Assembly: GCA_003569205.1 (NCBI GenBank)
Contig: BGOK01000003.1
Location: 1 to 64,000 of the forward strand
Direction of reading: 5' to 3'
DNA length: 64,000 bases
From: Verrucomicrobiota bacterium
GTDB taxonomy: Bacteria > Verrucomicrobiota > Verrucomicrobiia > Opitutales > UBA953
Below the pieces are notes generated by a model, which saw only the letters and a list, made by a program, of their open reading frames with translations, was not told where the DNA came from and ran no database searches. Below, one piece after another: positions 27,508 to 35,899 of this stretch. Made by a program: the position numbers and the translations under genes. The stretch's first letter is position 1; each line of letters begins with the position of its first letter.

Positions 27508-28772
27508 TAACCGAGTAGCTGGGCGATGTCCGCCACATAGACTTGGCGGCCGCTGGCATGGGCTGAATCAAAGCAGAACTGTCGGCCGCTGCGGCTAGCC
27601 GAAGGGTGCGTGTCGCAACGCCATTCCTTGCCGTTGATGGCAGCGACCGTCGGGAAGGCCCCGACCTCGATCCGGCGGTTGGTCGGGATATGGTAGAGAT
27701 ACGGACGCTGCAGCTTCGCGGGCCCCTGCGGGTAGGTGTCGTTGAGCACCCACTCGTTATTGGTGTTTGGTAAATAGGTGTTGTGCCCGTTGACGGGCAT
27801 CGCGTCTTTGCCTACGACCGTAACCTCGTCGGAAAGGTCCTTGTAGATATAGAAGCGCTCGCCGTGCGAAGGGTGCCAGGCCCACGCGAAGATGTGCTGC
27901 GGGTCGCGCCAGACGAAGTGTGAGGTTCCGCCGTTGGGATCCATCACGTGGACCTTCCCGCCGTTGACGTCGATTGTTAACGCACGCGTACGGAAGCTGG
28001 CCTTGTCGCCTGGATTACGCCAGCGATGCAGGAAGAAGAGGCGAGTACCGTCGGTGTTGCAAAGCAGATGATTGAACCAGTGGACCGAGCCAGGCGTGAA
28101 GGCCGCGGCGGCCGGACCGGTGAACGGGATCTTCGCCGCCTCGGCCAGCGAGAAGAGCAGGCGCTGCTTGCCGGTGGCGACGTCCATGCGCCAGATGCCG
28201 ATATCGTCGGGCGCTGGCTTGAGTCTCCAGATGTCGCGTTCGGCGCCCGTGGCGTAACCGTAGCCAGGGCGGGTGACGTCGAGTCGCGCGAAGTCGGGCG
28301 CAAAGGCGGTCTGTCCGTCCGGGCTGAAGGTGTAGAACGGATTGGGCAGGGTGCGCGTGCGGCCGGACTTTACGTCGAGGACGCGGGTCACGAAGCGGCC
28401 GCCTTCGCGGTCGTTCCAGGCCACGTCGCGGTCCGAGCCCGGGACCCACTGCAGCATACAGCCTTGTTGCCAGTTCCATGCGTTCGAGCCTCCTAGATCG
28501 ATCCAGCGGTCCTTGTCCTGTGTGTCGACCATCCCTACGCGGATGGAGTCAGCCAAGGTCGGCGAGCGGCCTTCGAAGTCGACCTCGTTGGCGAGCACGA
28601 AGCGGTCGTCTGGCGAGAACAGTAATTTGTCGTAGTAGCCGCGCCAGTGGAATTTGGGCCCGCGCGTGATGGCACGGATGGTGGGAGCCACGGCCCCACG
28701 AGTGTGACAGCCAGCGAGGAGGGATGCCCCGAGCAGGCCGGCGCTGCGGGTCAGGAATCCGCGGCGATCCAT
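27507..28772 (-). CDS. Tat-exported lipoprotein with predicted beta-propeller fold, function unknown
   Basis: 421 residues. The N-terminus DRRGFLTRSAGLLGASLLAGC carries a twin-arginine motif (Arg3-Arg4) and a lipobox with Cys22, so a Tat-exported lipoprotein is predicted. The body contains repeated beta-rich blades with WD40/TolB-like phrases (LLFSPDDRFVLANE, YTFSPDGQTAFAPD, HPSASRSGRQFCFDSAH) and resembles oligogalacturonate-lyase-like or WD40-like propellers; no catalytic residues can be named. The TlpA-like thioredoxin gene ends 3 bases before its start, so the two form an operon. Confidence 0.7.
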   Translation of the reverse strand: MDRRGFLTRSAGLLGASLLAGCHTRGAVAPTIRAITRGPKFHWRGYYDKLLFSPDDRFVLANEVDFEGRSPTLADSIRVGMVDTQDKDRWIDLGGSNAWNWQQGCMLQWVPGSDRDVAWNDREGGRFVTRVLDVKSGRTRTLPNPFYTFSPDGQTAFAPDFARLDVTRPGYGYATGAERDIWRLKPAPDDIGIWRMDVATGKQRLLFSLAEAAKIPFTGPAAAAFTPGSVHWFNHLLCNTDGTRLFFLHRWRNPGDKASFRTRALTIDVNGGKVHVMDPNGGTSHFVWRDPQHIFAWAWHPSHGERFYIYKDLSDEVTVVGKDAMPVNGHNTYLPNTNNEWVLNDTYPQGPAKLQRPYLYHIPTNRRIEVGAFPTVAAINGKEWRCDTHPSASRSGRQFCFDSAHASGRQVYVADIAQLLG

Positions 28773-28775
28773 GGC

Positions 28776-29858
28776 TTAGCGCTCTTCGGGCAGGTCAGCC
28801 TTGGGCAAGACGCCCTTGAGGAGTGAGTCGAGGGTCTTCTGCGTCTCTGCGCGCATCTCGGCGTCGGCGCTCTTGGCGACGGCCTTCTGCTGGAGTTTGA
28901 CTGCTTCCTCGCGCTTACCTTGGAGCCAGCGGACGCGGGCCAGGGTATCGAGCTTGTCGGCCTCTTCGCCCTTGGTCAGTTCAACCGCCCGGGTGGCACA
29001 CAGGTCGGCGAGCTTTAGGTTGAGGTGCTTCTCGTACTGTGGGTTGGTTACGAGGTCCCAGGCCAATTCATTGAGCGACTCAGCGTCGTCGGACTCCGCT
29101 TCGGCCACCTTCTCGAGCATCTTGTAGAGTTTAGAAGGGTCACCCTTAGCTAAGGCGATGGTTGCGCCGACGGAGTCGATGAGGTCTTGGCGTTCTTCCG
29201 GTGGGAGGACAGCAGCGGCGTCAGCCAACGCGGCTTCGGCGGCCTTCCAATCCTTGCGGGCCATGGCTTCACCGAGCTTGTTGAGTTTCGCCTGAGCCTT
29301 TTCGGCTTCGGGATCGACCGCGGGACCAGCGGCGACTTTCTTGCCGCTCTTCTTCGGGTCGAACGTCCCCGTTAAAATATCACCAAGCATTTCTTCATTC
29401 ATCTCCATCGGGTGGCCGGTCCAGACGAGTTTGCCCTCGCTGACCACGAAGGCGTGAGGGATGCCATTCACGCGCGCGGCTTCGAGCCAATCTTTGATGA
29501 AGGCGTCGCCGCCGATGGAGACGGCGTAGGACATCTTCTCACCCTGTTGTTGGACGAACGCTTTTACCTTCTCGGCGGACTTGGCGTCCTTCTCGCCATC
29601 CCAGACATTGACGCCGGTGAAGACGACACCCTTGGGGCCGAGTTTCTTGTGCAGTTCGTTGAGGTGGGGGATGGCGGTGATGCACGGGCCGCACCAAGTG
29701 GCCCAGCACTCGAAGACGTAGACTTTGCCCTTCTCGAATTCCTTGACCGCTTGGCCTTGGATTTGGGTCGCCGGGCGGGTGGCGGGGACGTCGTCGCCGA
29801 CCTTGAGGTCAGCGGCGGAAAGGGTGGCGGTCAGCAGGAGCAGCAGGAAGGCGCGCAT
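28776..29858 (-). CDS. Secreted TlpA-like thioredoxin with C-terminal helical repeats
   Basis: 360 residues. A signal peptide (MRAFLLLLLTATLSAADL) is followed by a TlpA/ResA-type thioredoxin domain with redox motif C56-G-P-C59 in WATWCGPCITAIPHL and a cis-Pro loop (GIPHAFVV). From about residue 195 onward the protein is an all-helical, TPR-like region (LNELAWDLV, AVELTKGEEADKLDTLARV). Disulfide reductase or oxidase in the periplasm is the likely role, perhaps for a partner bound by the helical tail. It is upstream of and co-directional with the Tat lipoprotein gene. Confidence 0.85.
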   Translation of the reverse strand: MRAFLLLLLTATLSAADLKVGDDVPATRPATQIQGQAVKEFEKGKVYVFECWATWCGPCITAIPHLNELHKKLGPKGVVFTGVNVWDGEKDAKSAEKVKAFVQQQGEKMSYAVSIGGDAFIKDWLEAARVNGIPHAFVVSEGKLVWTGHPMEMNEEMLGDILTGTFDPKKSGKKVAAGPAVDPEAEKAQAKLNKLGEAMARKDWKAAEAALADAAAVLPPEERQDLIDSVGATIALAKGDPSKLYKMLEKVAEAESDDAESLNELAWDLVTNPQYEKHLNLKLADLCATRAVELTKGEEADKLDTLARVRWLQGKREEAVKLQQKAVAKSADAEMRAETQKTLDSLLKGVLPKADLPEER

Positions 29859-29930
29859 GATGCGACCATCCTTACCGTTTCCCTCGGTCGCTCAACCCGG
29901 AAAAGGCTTGGGTACATAATTCCAGTAACA

Positions 29931-29962
29931 AAAAGCCCCCTACTCGCGAGGAGAGGGGGCTT
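29931..29962 (-). terminator. Rho-independent terminator after acs
   Basis: On the minus strand AAGCCCCCT...AGGGGGCTTTTT forms a 9-bp stem with T tract, 28 bases beyond the acs stop codon. Confidence 0.9.
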
Positions 29963-29989
29963 ATGGACGCCAGTGGTCGGAAACTCGGC

Positions 29990-32134
29990 TTAGACGGACT
30001 TGGCGTTGAATTTATTCCGGATGGCCTCGACCACGGCGGGGTCGGCCAGCGTGGCGATGTTGCCGAGTTCGCGGCCTTCGGAGACATCGCGCAGCAGGCG
30101 GCGCATGATTTTGCCCGAGCGGGTCTTGGGGAGGTCGGGCACGAAGACGATGCGCTCAGGGCGGGCGAACTTGCCGATCTTGGCGTCGACCATGCCATTG
30201 AGCGTCTTAGCCAGTTCAGCCTCGTTGACGGTCTGGGCGGCGGCGGTCTTCAAAATGACGAAGGCCATGAGCCCTTGGCCCTTGAGGTCGTGCTTCACGC
30301 CGATGACGGCGGACTCGGCGACCGCGGGGTGTTCGATGAAAACGGCTTCGAGCTCCGCGGTGCCGATGCGGTGACCCGAGACATTGACCACGTCGTCGAC
30401 GCGGCCGGTGATCCAAAGGTAGCCGTCCTTGTCGCGGATGGCACCGTCGCCCGGGAAGTAATAGGCACCATTCCAGCGGCTCCAGTAAGCCTCGATGTAG
30501 CGCTTCTCGTCGCCGTAGATACCTTGCGTGATGCCGGGCCAAGGCTTGCGAATGGCGAGCAGGCCGGTGTCGGTTTCGTTGCCGTTTTCGTCGAGCACGG
30601 CGGCGTCGACGCCAAAGAAGGGTAACGTGGCGGAGCCTGGCTTGGTCGGCGTGCAGCCGGGCATCGGGGTGATCATGTGGCCGCCGGTTTCAGTCTGCCA
30701 CCAAGTGTCGACGATCGGGCAACGCTCCGCGCCGATGTTGCGGTGATACCAGAGCCAAGCCTCAGGATTGATGGGCTCTCCGACGGAGCCGAGTAAGCGG
30801 AGCGTGGAGAGGTCGTACTTCTGTACCCACTCATCGCCCCACTTCATAAAGGCGCGGATGGCGGTCGGGGCCGTGTAGAAGACGGTGACTTTGTGGTCCT
30901 GAACAATCTTCCAGAAGCGACCGAAGTCGGGCGCATCGGGCGCACCTTCGTACATGAGTATCGAGGCACCATTGAGCAGCGGACCGTAGACAACATACGT
31001 GTGGCCGGTGACCCAACCCACGTCAGCGGTGCACCAGAAGAGGTCATCGTTGCGGAGGTCAAAGACATACTTGTTGGTCGTGTAGGCCTGCAGCATGTAG
31101 CCGCCCGTGCCGTGGATGATGCCCTTGGGCTTGCCGGTGGAGCCGGAAGTGTAGAGCAGGAAAAGCATGTCATTGGACTCCTGCCAGACGGCGGGGCAGT
31201 CCGCCGTGACTTGGGCGGCGGCCTCGTGATACCACACGTCGCGACCAGCCTGCATGCTGCAGCCAGCGTCGGGCTGGCCAGGGTGGCGCTGGACGACGAG
31301 GACCTTCTCGATGCTCGGGCAATCTTGGACGGCTTCGTCGACCGTCTGCTTGAGCGCTAGGAACTTCCCGCGGCGGTAGCCACCGTCCATCGTGATGACC
31401 GCCTTGGACTTCGCATCATTGACGCGGTCGCGGATGGATTCAGCGGAGAAGCCACCAAAGACGACGGAGTGAACGATGCCGAGCCGTGCGCACGCGAGGA
31501 CCGCGATGGTGAGCTCGGGGACCATTGGCATGTAGACGGCAACGGTGTCACCTTTAACCAGCCCGAGCCCCTTGAGGACGTTGGCAAAGCGGCAGACTTC
31601 GGCGTGGAGTTCGCGGTAGGTGAGGCGGCGGATATCCGTGGCTTGCCCGTCCTTGGTCGGCTCGCCTTCGAAGACGATGGCGACCTTCTCGCCGAGGCCC
31701 TTCTCGATTTGCGCGTCGAGACAGTTATAGGCGATGTTGGTCTTACCGCCGACAAACCATTTGAAGAACGGCTTCTTCGATTCGTCGAGGACCTTGGTCC
31801 AAGGTTCGAACCAGGTCAGCTCCTTCGCTTCATCCGCCCAGAAACCTTCCGGGTCATCGATGGAGCGACGGTAGAGCTTATTGTAGCCATCCATCCCCTT
31901 GACGCGGGCCTTGGAGATGAAATCCGCGGACGGCGGGAAGACCTGCTCCGAGGCGCTGAAGCCTTCGGACGCGGCCTTTTGGACATCGGCAATTTCTTCA
32001 TTCACCTCGGTCAGGGCTTTGCGACGCTTGCGCAAGATGAGGTAAATCGAGAACGCTACCAAGATGGCTAAAATAAGCACCAGTGGGTAACTGTCGTAGA
32101 AGTTGGGATCGAAGGCGGCAGTGAGAGAAGCCAT
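29990..32134 (-). CDS. acs: Acetyl-CoA synthetase with N-terminal transmembrane extension
   Basis: AMP-forming acetate:CoA ligase that activates acetate. The ORF-track start at 32155 is a TTG; the ATG at 32134 gives 714 residues. The canonical Acs core starts only near residue 65 (VFPPSADFISKARVK) and holds the adenylate motif YTSGSTGKPKGI, the WWQTETGG segment, SGHRIGTAELEA and the acetylation-site lysine in RSGKIMRR. The first ~60 residues add a clear membrane helix (residues ~17-34) followed by RKRRK, which is foreign to soluble Acs. A GTG at 32005 (Val44) would give a normal-length soluble enzyme, so the anchor depends on start choice. A terminator follows. Confidence 0.93.
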   Translation of the reverse strand: MASLTAAFDPNFYDSYPLVLILAILVAFSIYLILRKRRKALTEVNEEIADVQKAASEGFSASEQVFPPSADFISKARVKGMDGYNKLYRRSIDDPEGFWADEAKELTWFEPWTKVLDESKKPFFKWFVGGKTNIAYNCLDAQIEKGLGEKVAIVFEGEPTKDGQATDIRRLTYRELHAEVCRFANVLKGLGLVKGDTVAVYMPMVPELTIAVLACARLGIVHSVVFGGFSAESIRDRVNDAKSKAVITMDGGYRRGKFLALKQTVDEAVQDCPSIEKVLVVQRHPGQPDAGCSMQAGRDVWYHEAAAQVTADCPAVWQESNDMLFLLYTSGSTGKPKGIIHGTGGYMLQAYTTNKYVFDLRNDDLFWCTADVGWVTGHTYVVYGPLLNGASILMYEGAPDAPDFGRFWKIVQDHKVTVFYTAPTAIRAFMKWGDEWVQKYDLSTLRLLGSVGEPINPEAWLWYHRNIGAERCPIVDTWWQTETGGHMITPMPGCTPTKPGSATLPFFGVDAAVLDENGNETDTGLLAIRKPWPGITQGIYGDEKRYIEAYWSRWNGAYYFPGDGAIRDKDGYLWITGRVDDVVNVSGHRIGTAELEAVFIEHPAVAESAVIGVKHDLKGQGLMAFVILKTAAAQTVNEAELAKTLNGMVDAKIGKFARPERIVFVPDLPKTRSGKIMRRLLRDVSEGRELGNIATLADPAVVEAIRNKFNAKSV

Positions 32135-32242
32135 GAGCGGGGCGGGGTTAGTCAATTTGAGTTATGCGGTCTCAAAAGGACAACCAAAACGCACCTGCGA
32201 TGGCTGAAAAGCCCGCTTTAGCCCGAAATATTGCAAATCCGC

Positions 32243-32896
32243 TTAACCGAGTTCGGCCAGCAGGTCGGCGAAGTCGTCCACGACGCGGACGCCGAGCCCT
32301 TCCAGGCGGTCGCGGTGTTGATGCCCGTGTGCGACGAGGACGCAGTCCACGCCCATCGCGTGGGCGGCTTCCGCATCATGGGCCGTGTCGCCGACGTAGA
32401 CGACGTGTTCTGGGTCGATGCCAAGGTCATGTAGATGGACGCGAGCGCGTTCTTCTTTGCTGCCGGCATGGATATCACTGCCGCCGCAGGTCTTGATGAA
32501 GTGGTGCGCTAGTTCGTAGTCGCGGAGGGTCGCGAGCAGTAGGCTGAGCTCATAAGCCGAGAGCACGGAATGCGTCAGGCCAGCACGGGAGAGTCCGGCG
32601 AGTAGTTCGCGGGACTTTGGGTGCAGCTGGCACTCCGCCTTGCGTGCTTCGTAGGTGGCCATGAAGCGATGAGAGATGGCGTGGAAGCTGGCTGCGTCGG
32701 CGTCAAAGCCCACCTTGCGGTAGACATTGATGACGGGGAATTCAAAGATTTGCCGATAGCGCACGTGGTCGACCAAGGGGCGACCGGCGTCGCGGAGCAT
32801 TTCATTGAGCGATTCGCAGCAGAGCCAAGTATCGTCAAGCAGCGTGCCGTTCCAGTCCCAGACGGCGTGGCGGTAATCGGTGAGTCGCTTACGCAT
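32243..32896 (-). CDS. HAD-superfamily hydrolase, phosphoglycolate phosphatase-like
   Basis: 217 residues from the ATG at 32896; the longer ORF start would run through the upstream gene. HAD motif I is DWNGTLLDD, with Trp-Asn in place of the usual Asp-Gly; motif II is a Ser in HSVLSAYE; motif III a Lys in GSKEERARV; motif IV VGDTAHDAEAA. The cap is of the small helical type seen in phosphoglycolate phosphatase and related subfamily I enzymes. The start overlaps the end of the DUF2071 gene by 8 bases, so they are co-transcribed. Substrate unknown. Confidence 0.85.
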   Translation of the reverse strand: MRKRLTDYRHAVWDWNGTLLDDTWLCCESLNEMLRDAGRPLVDHVRYRQIFEFPVINVYRKVGFDADAASFHAISHRFMATYEARKAECQLHPKSRELLAGLSRAGLTHSVLSAYELSLLLATLRDYELAHHFIKTCGGSDIHAGSKEERARVHLHDLGIDPEHVVYVGDTAHDAEAAHAMGVDCVLVAHGHQHRDRLEGLGVRVVDDFADLLAELG

Positions 32897-33629
32897 GGGC
32901 GGGGACGAGCCCGAAGGCTTCGATGGCGACGCCGGGACTGGCGTGCGCGAGGTCTGGTGGGCGTTGCGTGGTGGGGAAGTCATCCCACGCCACGGGGGCT
33001 TCGCTCCACGCGAGGACCTTGGCCGTTTGCAGCCTGTACGGCGCATGGTGCACTTGGCCGCGCAGGAGGCGCCCGTTCTTTTCGGTGAAGAAGTTGTAGC
33101 GCTCGGCGAGGAAGAATTCGAGCGTGCCCGGCGCAGCCGCTGTCGGGGTGTCGAGGGGCTGCCAAGCGTAGCGGGCGGTAGTGGTTTCGCCTTGGCGACG
33201 ACAGTCGAGGGTGAAGCCGGTGCCGTCGGCCTGGTGACTCATCTGCCCGTACTGGTAGTTGAGCGCAAACTGGGCCCGGGCGATCTTCACCGCCGGCCAG
33301 CGGTCGCAGTCGAGGGAGAAAAAGAATACCCCGGGCTCGCCGGCCGCGTCACGTACATAAACGCGGACGTTGAGTTCGTTGAAGTAAGAGAGCCAGGGGA
33401 GCGGCGGCAAGCCGACCGGGCGAACCGCGTTCATTTTGAAACCGACGACCCCGAGGTAGGTCTCGCCGCCGAAGCAGTCAACCGTCAGGCCGCGCGGCAG
33501 GCGTCGCTGGACCTCCGCGGGGTCGACGCGCCAATGGAAGAAAAAGAGATCATCCCAGCGTTGGCGCATGACTGCCCGACGGCCCGGGTGCTGCCCGGTG
33601 GCGAGGAGACGTTGAGTGGCTTGATCCAC
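32889..33629 (-). CDS. DUF2071 (YqjF-like) family protein
   Basis: 246 residues with a GTG start at 33629. The segment HPGRRAVMRQRWDDLFFFHW, followed by VDPAEVQRRLPRGLTVDCF and GETYLGVVGF, is characteristic of DUF2071/YqjF proteins and supports the GTG start over the ATG at 33569. The fold is an acetoacetate-decarboxylase-like beta structure; biochemical role unknown. The 3' end overlaps the HAD phosphatase gene. Confidence 0.85.
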   Translation of the reverse strand: MDQATQRLLATGQHPGRRAVMRQRWDDLFFFHWRVDPAEVQRRLPRGLTVDCFGGETYLGVVGFKMNAVRPVGLPPLPWLSYFNELNVRVYVRDAAGEPGVFFFSLDCDRWPAVKIARAQFALNYQYGQMSHQADGTGFTLDCRRQGETTTARYAWQPLDTPTAAAPGTLEFFLAERYNFFTEKNGRLLRGQVHHAPYRLQTAKVLAWSEAPVAWDDFPTTQRPPDLAHASPGVAIEAFGLVPAHA

Positions 33630-33672
33630 GCCGTACTTTCGCTCGCTTTGGTGGGGCGGTCAAGCGGCCCCC

Positions 33673-35034
33673 TTATTTTGCGGCTTGGAAAGCCGGCTGC
33701 GCTAAGTCGACCTGATAGAGCACCTGATTGTAATCCCAGCGCGGGGTGGGCTGCTGGTTATTGGTGAAAGTTGTCACATAGGTGCCCTCGAAATGAATCA
33801 AGGGCGAGTCGTCGCGGAAGGCCTCGGGATGAAGGACGGGATTATAGAACGTGTAGTTGTCGTGCGTCGCCACCTTGCGCGCACCGGTCCAAGGGCCGGT
33901 TGGGCTGGGTGCGGTGGCTAACCAGATCTCGCCGAGGAAGGAGGTGTCGCCGCCCTTTTGCGTGAATAGCAGGAGCCAGCGCTTACTCCACGGATGCCAG
34001 GCCAAGTCGCCGCCATGCGCTTCAACTTTCTTACCCTCGGGCGTGAGGATAGTGCGGTCGGGCGAGAGGGTCTCCCAAGTCTGCGGATTTTTCCAAGCTT
34101 CGTAGGTGGCCGGACAGCGGAGCGTCGGGAACGGGTTACAGTAGAGGAGCCAAGCTTTGCCCGCTGCGTCGGTCCACGGGAGGGCATGGCCATCAGGGAC
34201 CTTGGGGGCCTTGGGTTGCTCGGCGGATTTCGTCCAGAAGGTCAGGAGTGGCTTGAACTTAAGCGCAGCGGTATCCCATTCCACCAGGTCCCAGCGGTAG
34301 GCCTCCATATTGCCGCGGACTTTGACCGCAGAGGCGACGAGGTGCTCTTGGCCTTGGGCGTCTTTGAGCGTGGCGGCGCCCCAGACCCAAGTCGGGCCAT
34401 CGCCCGGGATGTCAGCCACGCCGCGGGCGGCGCCTTTCTGGTTAAGGAAGTAATCGAAGCGCACTTTCAACGGTGGGCGAGCGGGCGGCACAAAGTCTGC
34501 TGTCGTTGCCGCGGATACGTTGAAAATCCCTAGTGGGTAATTCGAGAGGTTGGTGTCGCCCCAGAACCAGAATTGTTTCCCGCCGAAGCGTGCGTTGACG
34601 ATACTGTCGCAACCCACCACCGGCCCATCACGCCAATCCAAGTGTTCGCCGAGCTTGTGGCTTTCGGCAAAGAGGCCCGTCCCCGTGAGGCGACCGAGCC
34701 GCTGAGCTAAAATACGGCGATCCACCGTGACGGTCAGTTTCTTGCCTGGCTCGGGTCGGAGACGTACCCCTTTGTACCCAAAGCCATCCGCTTTCACGCC
34801 ATAGCCGTGGCCGCTTACGGTAAACCACGTCTCCTGGCCCATCAGTTCTGGTAGGTCAAAGGCGATGACGCCGGCGTTGTCCGAGATCAAGCGGACGCCA
34901 TGGACCGTCCGCAGTTCGACGCCGGGTACCGGCCACTGGGTGCCTTTCTCGATGACCTCAATACGGCACGGCTCGATCGCTAATAGCCCCGGGCTCAGCA
35001 GCCAGCCGGCCAGCAGGACGAGGGTCATGCGCAT
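33673..35034 (-). CDS. Secreted beta-propeller protein, glycosidase-like, function unknown
   Basis: 453 residues with signal peptide MRMTLVLLAGWLLSPGLLA. Residues ~22-95 form a small beta domain of carboxypeptidase-regulatory or transthyretin-like type (IEKGTQWPVPGVELRTVHG). The rest is a propeller-like region (FWFWGDTNL, WLLLFTQKGGDTSFLGEIWL, YTFYNPVLHPEAF) resembling GH43/DUF4185-type five-bladed propellers. No catalytic acid set could be assigned with confidence. It stands 43 bases upstream of the DUF2071 gene on the same strand. Probably acts on extracellular carbohydrate, which is an inference. Confidence 0.6.
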   Translation of the reverse strand: MRMTLVLLAGWLLSPGLLAIEPCRIEVIEKGTQWPVPGVELRTVHGVRLISDNAGVIAFDLPELMGQETWFTVSGHGYGVKADGFGYKGVRLRPEPGKKLTVTVDRRILAQRLGRLTGTGLFAESHKLGEHLDWRDGPVVGCDSIVNARFGGKQFWFWGDTNLSNYPLGIFNVSAATTADFVPPARPPLKVRFDYFLNQKGAARGVADIPGDGPTWVWGAATLKDAQGQEHLVASAVKVRGNMEAYRWDLVEWDTAALKFKPLLTFWTKSAEQPKAPKVPDGHALPWTDAAGKAWLLYCNPFPTLRCPATYEAWKNPQTWETLSPDRTILTPEGKKVEAHGGDLAWHPWSKRWLLLFTQKGGDTSFLGEIWLATAPSPTGPWTGARKVATHDNYTFYNPVLHPEAFRDDSPLIHFEGTYVTTFTNNQQPTPRWDYNQVLYQVDLAQPAFQAAK

Positions 35035-35125
35035 GGGCTGACTCTTCGCAGTTTCCCGAGGGCTTCAAGCGTAGGCTCGTGGCTTTTCGCTTGGAGCGGT
35101 CCGTGAACGGGCTTAACCCTCACCC

Positions 35126-35899
35126 ATGCTCTCCGATGCGCGCCAAGCCGAGTTGCTGAAGTTTGCCGAAGCCCTCGCGGACGTCGCCCGCTCGGTCCTC
35201 ATCCCTGCCCACGCTGACCCAGACACCCGCCTCGAGATTAAGCCCGACGGCACGCCCGTGACTTGGGCCGACAAGGAAGCCGAGCGGCTCATGCGTCAAC
35301 TCATCGCCAAGGCCTACCCCTCGCACGGCATCTTAGGCGAAGAGTTTGGTCCGCAGAATGTTAATGCCGAGTTCTGTTGGGTGCTCGACCCCATCGACGG
35401 TACGAAGTCCTTCCTCTCACGCGTGCCGCTCTACGTCACGCTCATCGGTCTACGTTATGAAGGTCAGCCGTTGTTGGGCCTCATCGATCAGCCGATATTG
35501 GACGAACGTATCGTCGGCGATGGCCGGACGGCCCGCCTGAACGGTAAGCCCGTGCGGGTGGCCGAAGTCGCGTTAAAGGATGCCGTCGTCGTCTCGACTG
35601 ATTTTGACCACATCCGTCGCCTGCATAAGCGGGCCCGCTGGAACCGTCTCGCCGACTCCGTTGCCCATACGCGTACCTGGGGTGACGGCTACGGCCATAT
35701 GCTCGTCGCCAGCGGCCGGGCTCACGTGGTGGCTGACCCAGTGATGAACCCGTGGGACCTCGTTCCCGTGATTCCGGTGCTTAAGGGCGCCGGTGCCGTC
35801 GTCACCGATTGGCACGGCGGCAACGCCGTCGCGAGCGGCAACATCATTGCCGCCGCGCCGAAGTTGCACGCGCAAGTCCTGTCGACCCTGAACGACTAA
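35126..35899 (+). CDS. hisN: Histidinol-phosphatase, inositol monophosphatase family
   Basis: 257 residues, ATG at 35126. Inositol-monophosphatase-type metal motifs are clear: GEE (71-73), DPIDGT (88-93) and a C-terminal NPWDLVPV. HisN-type enzymes dephosphorylate L-histidinol phosphate in histidine synthesis. That assignment fits the gene being tail to tail with hisD (4-base overlap), but inositol-phosphatase-like enzymes are hard to separate by sequence alone. Confidence 0.88.
   Translation: MLSDARQAELLKFAEALADVARSVLIPAHADPDTRLEIKPDGTPVTWADKEAERLMRQLIAKAYPSHGILGEEFGPQNVNAEFCWVLDPIDGTKSFLSRVPLYVTLIGLRYEGQPLLGLIDQPILDERIVGDGRTARLNGKPVRVAEVALKDAVVVSTDFDHIRRLHKRARWNRLADSVAHTRTWGDGYGHMLVASGRAHVVADPVMNPWDLVPVIPVLKGAGAVVTDWHGGNAVASGNIIAAAPKLHAQVLSTLND

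Noticed and set aside
32153-32155. TTG start of Acs
   Set aside because: The ATG at 32134 in the same frame is a stronger start, and the seven extra residues have no family support.
33569-33629. ATG at 33569 as start of the DUF2071 protein
   Set aside because: The upstream residues from the GTG at 33629 match the longer N-terminus typical of this family.
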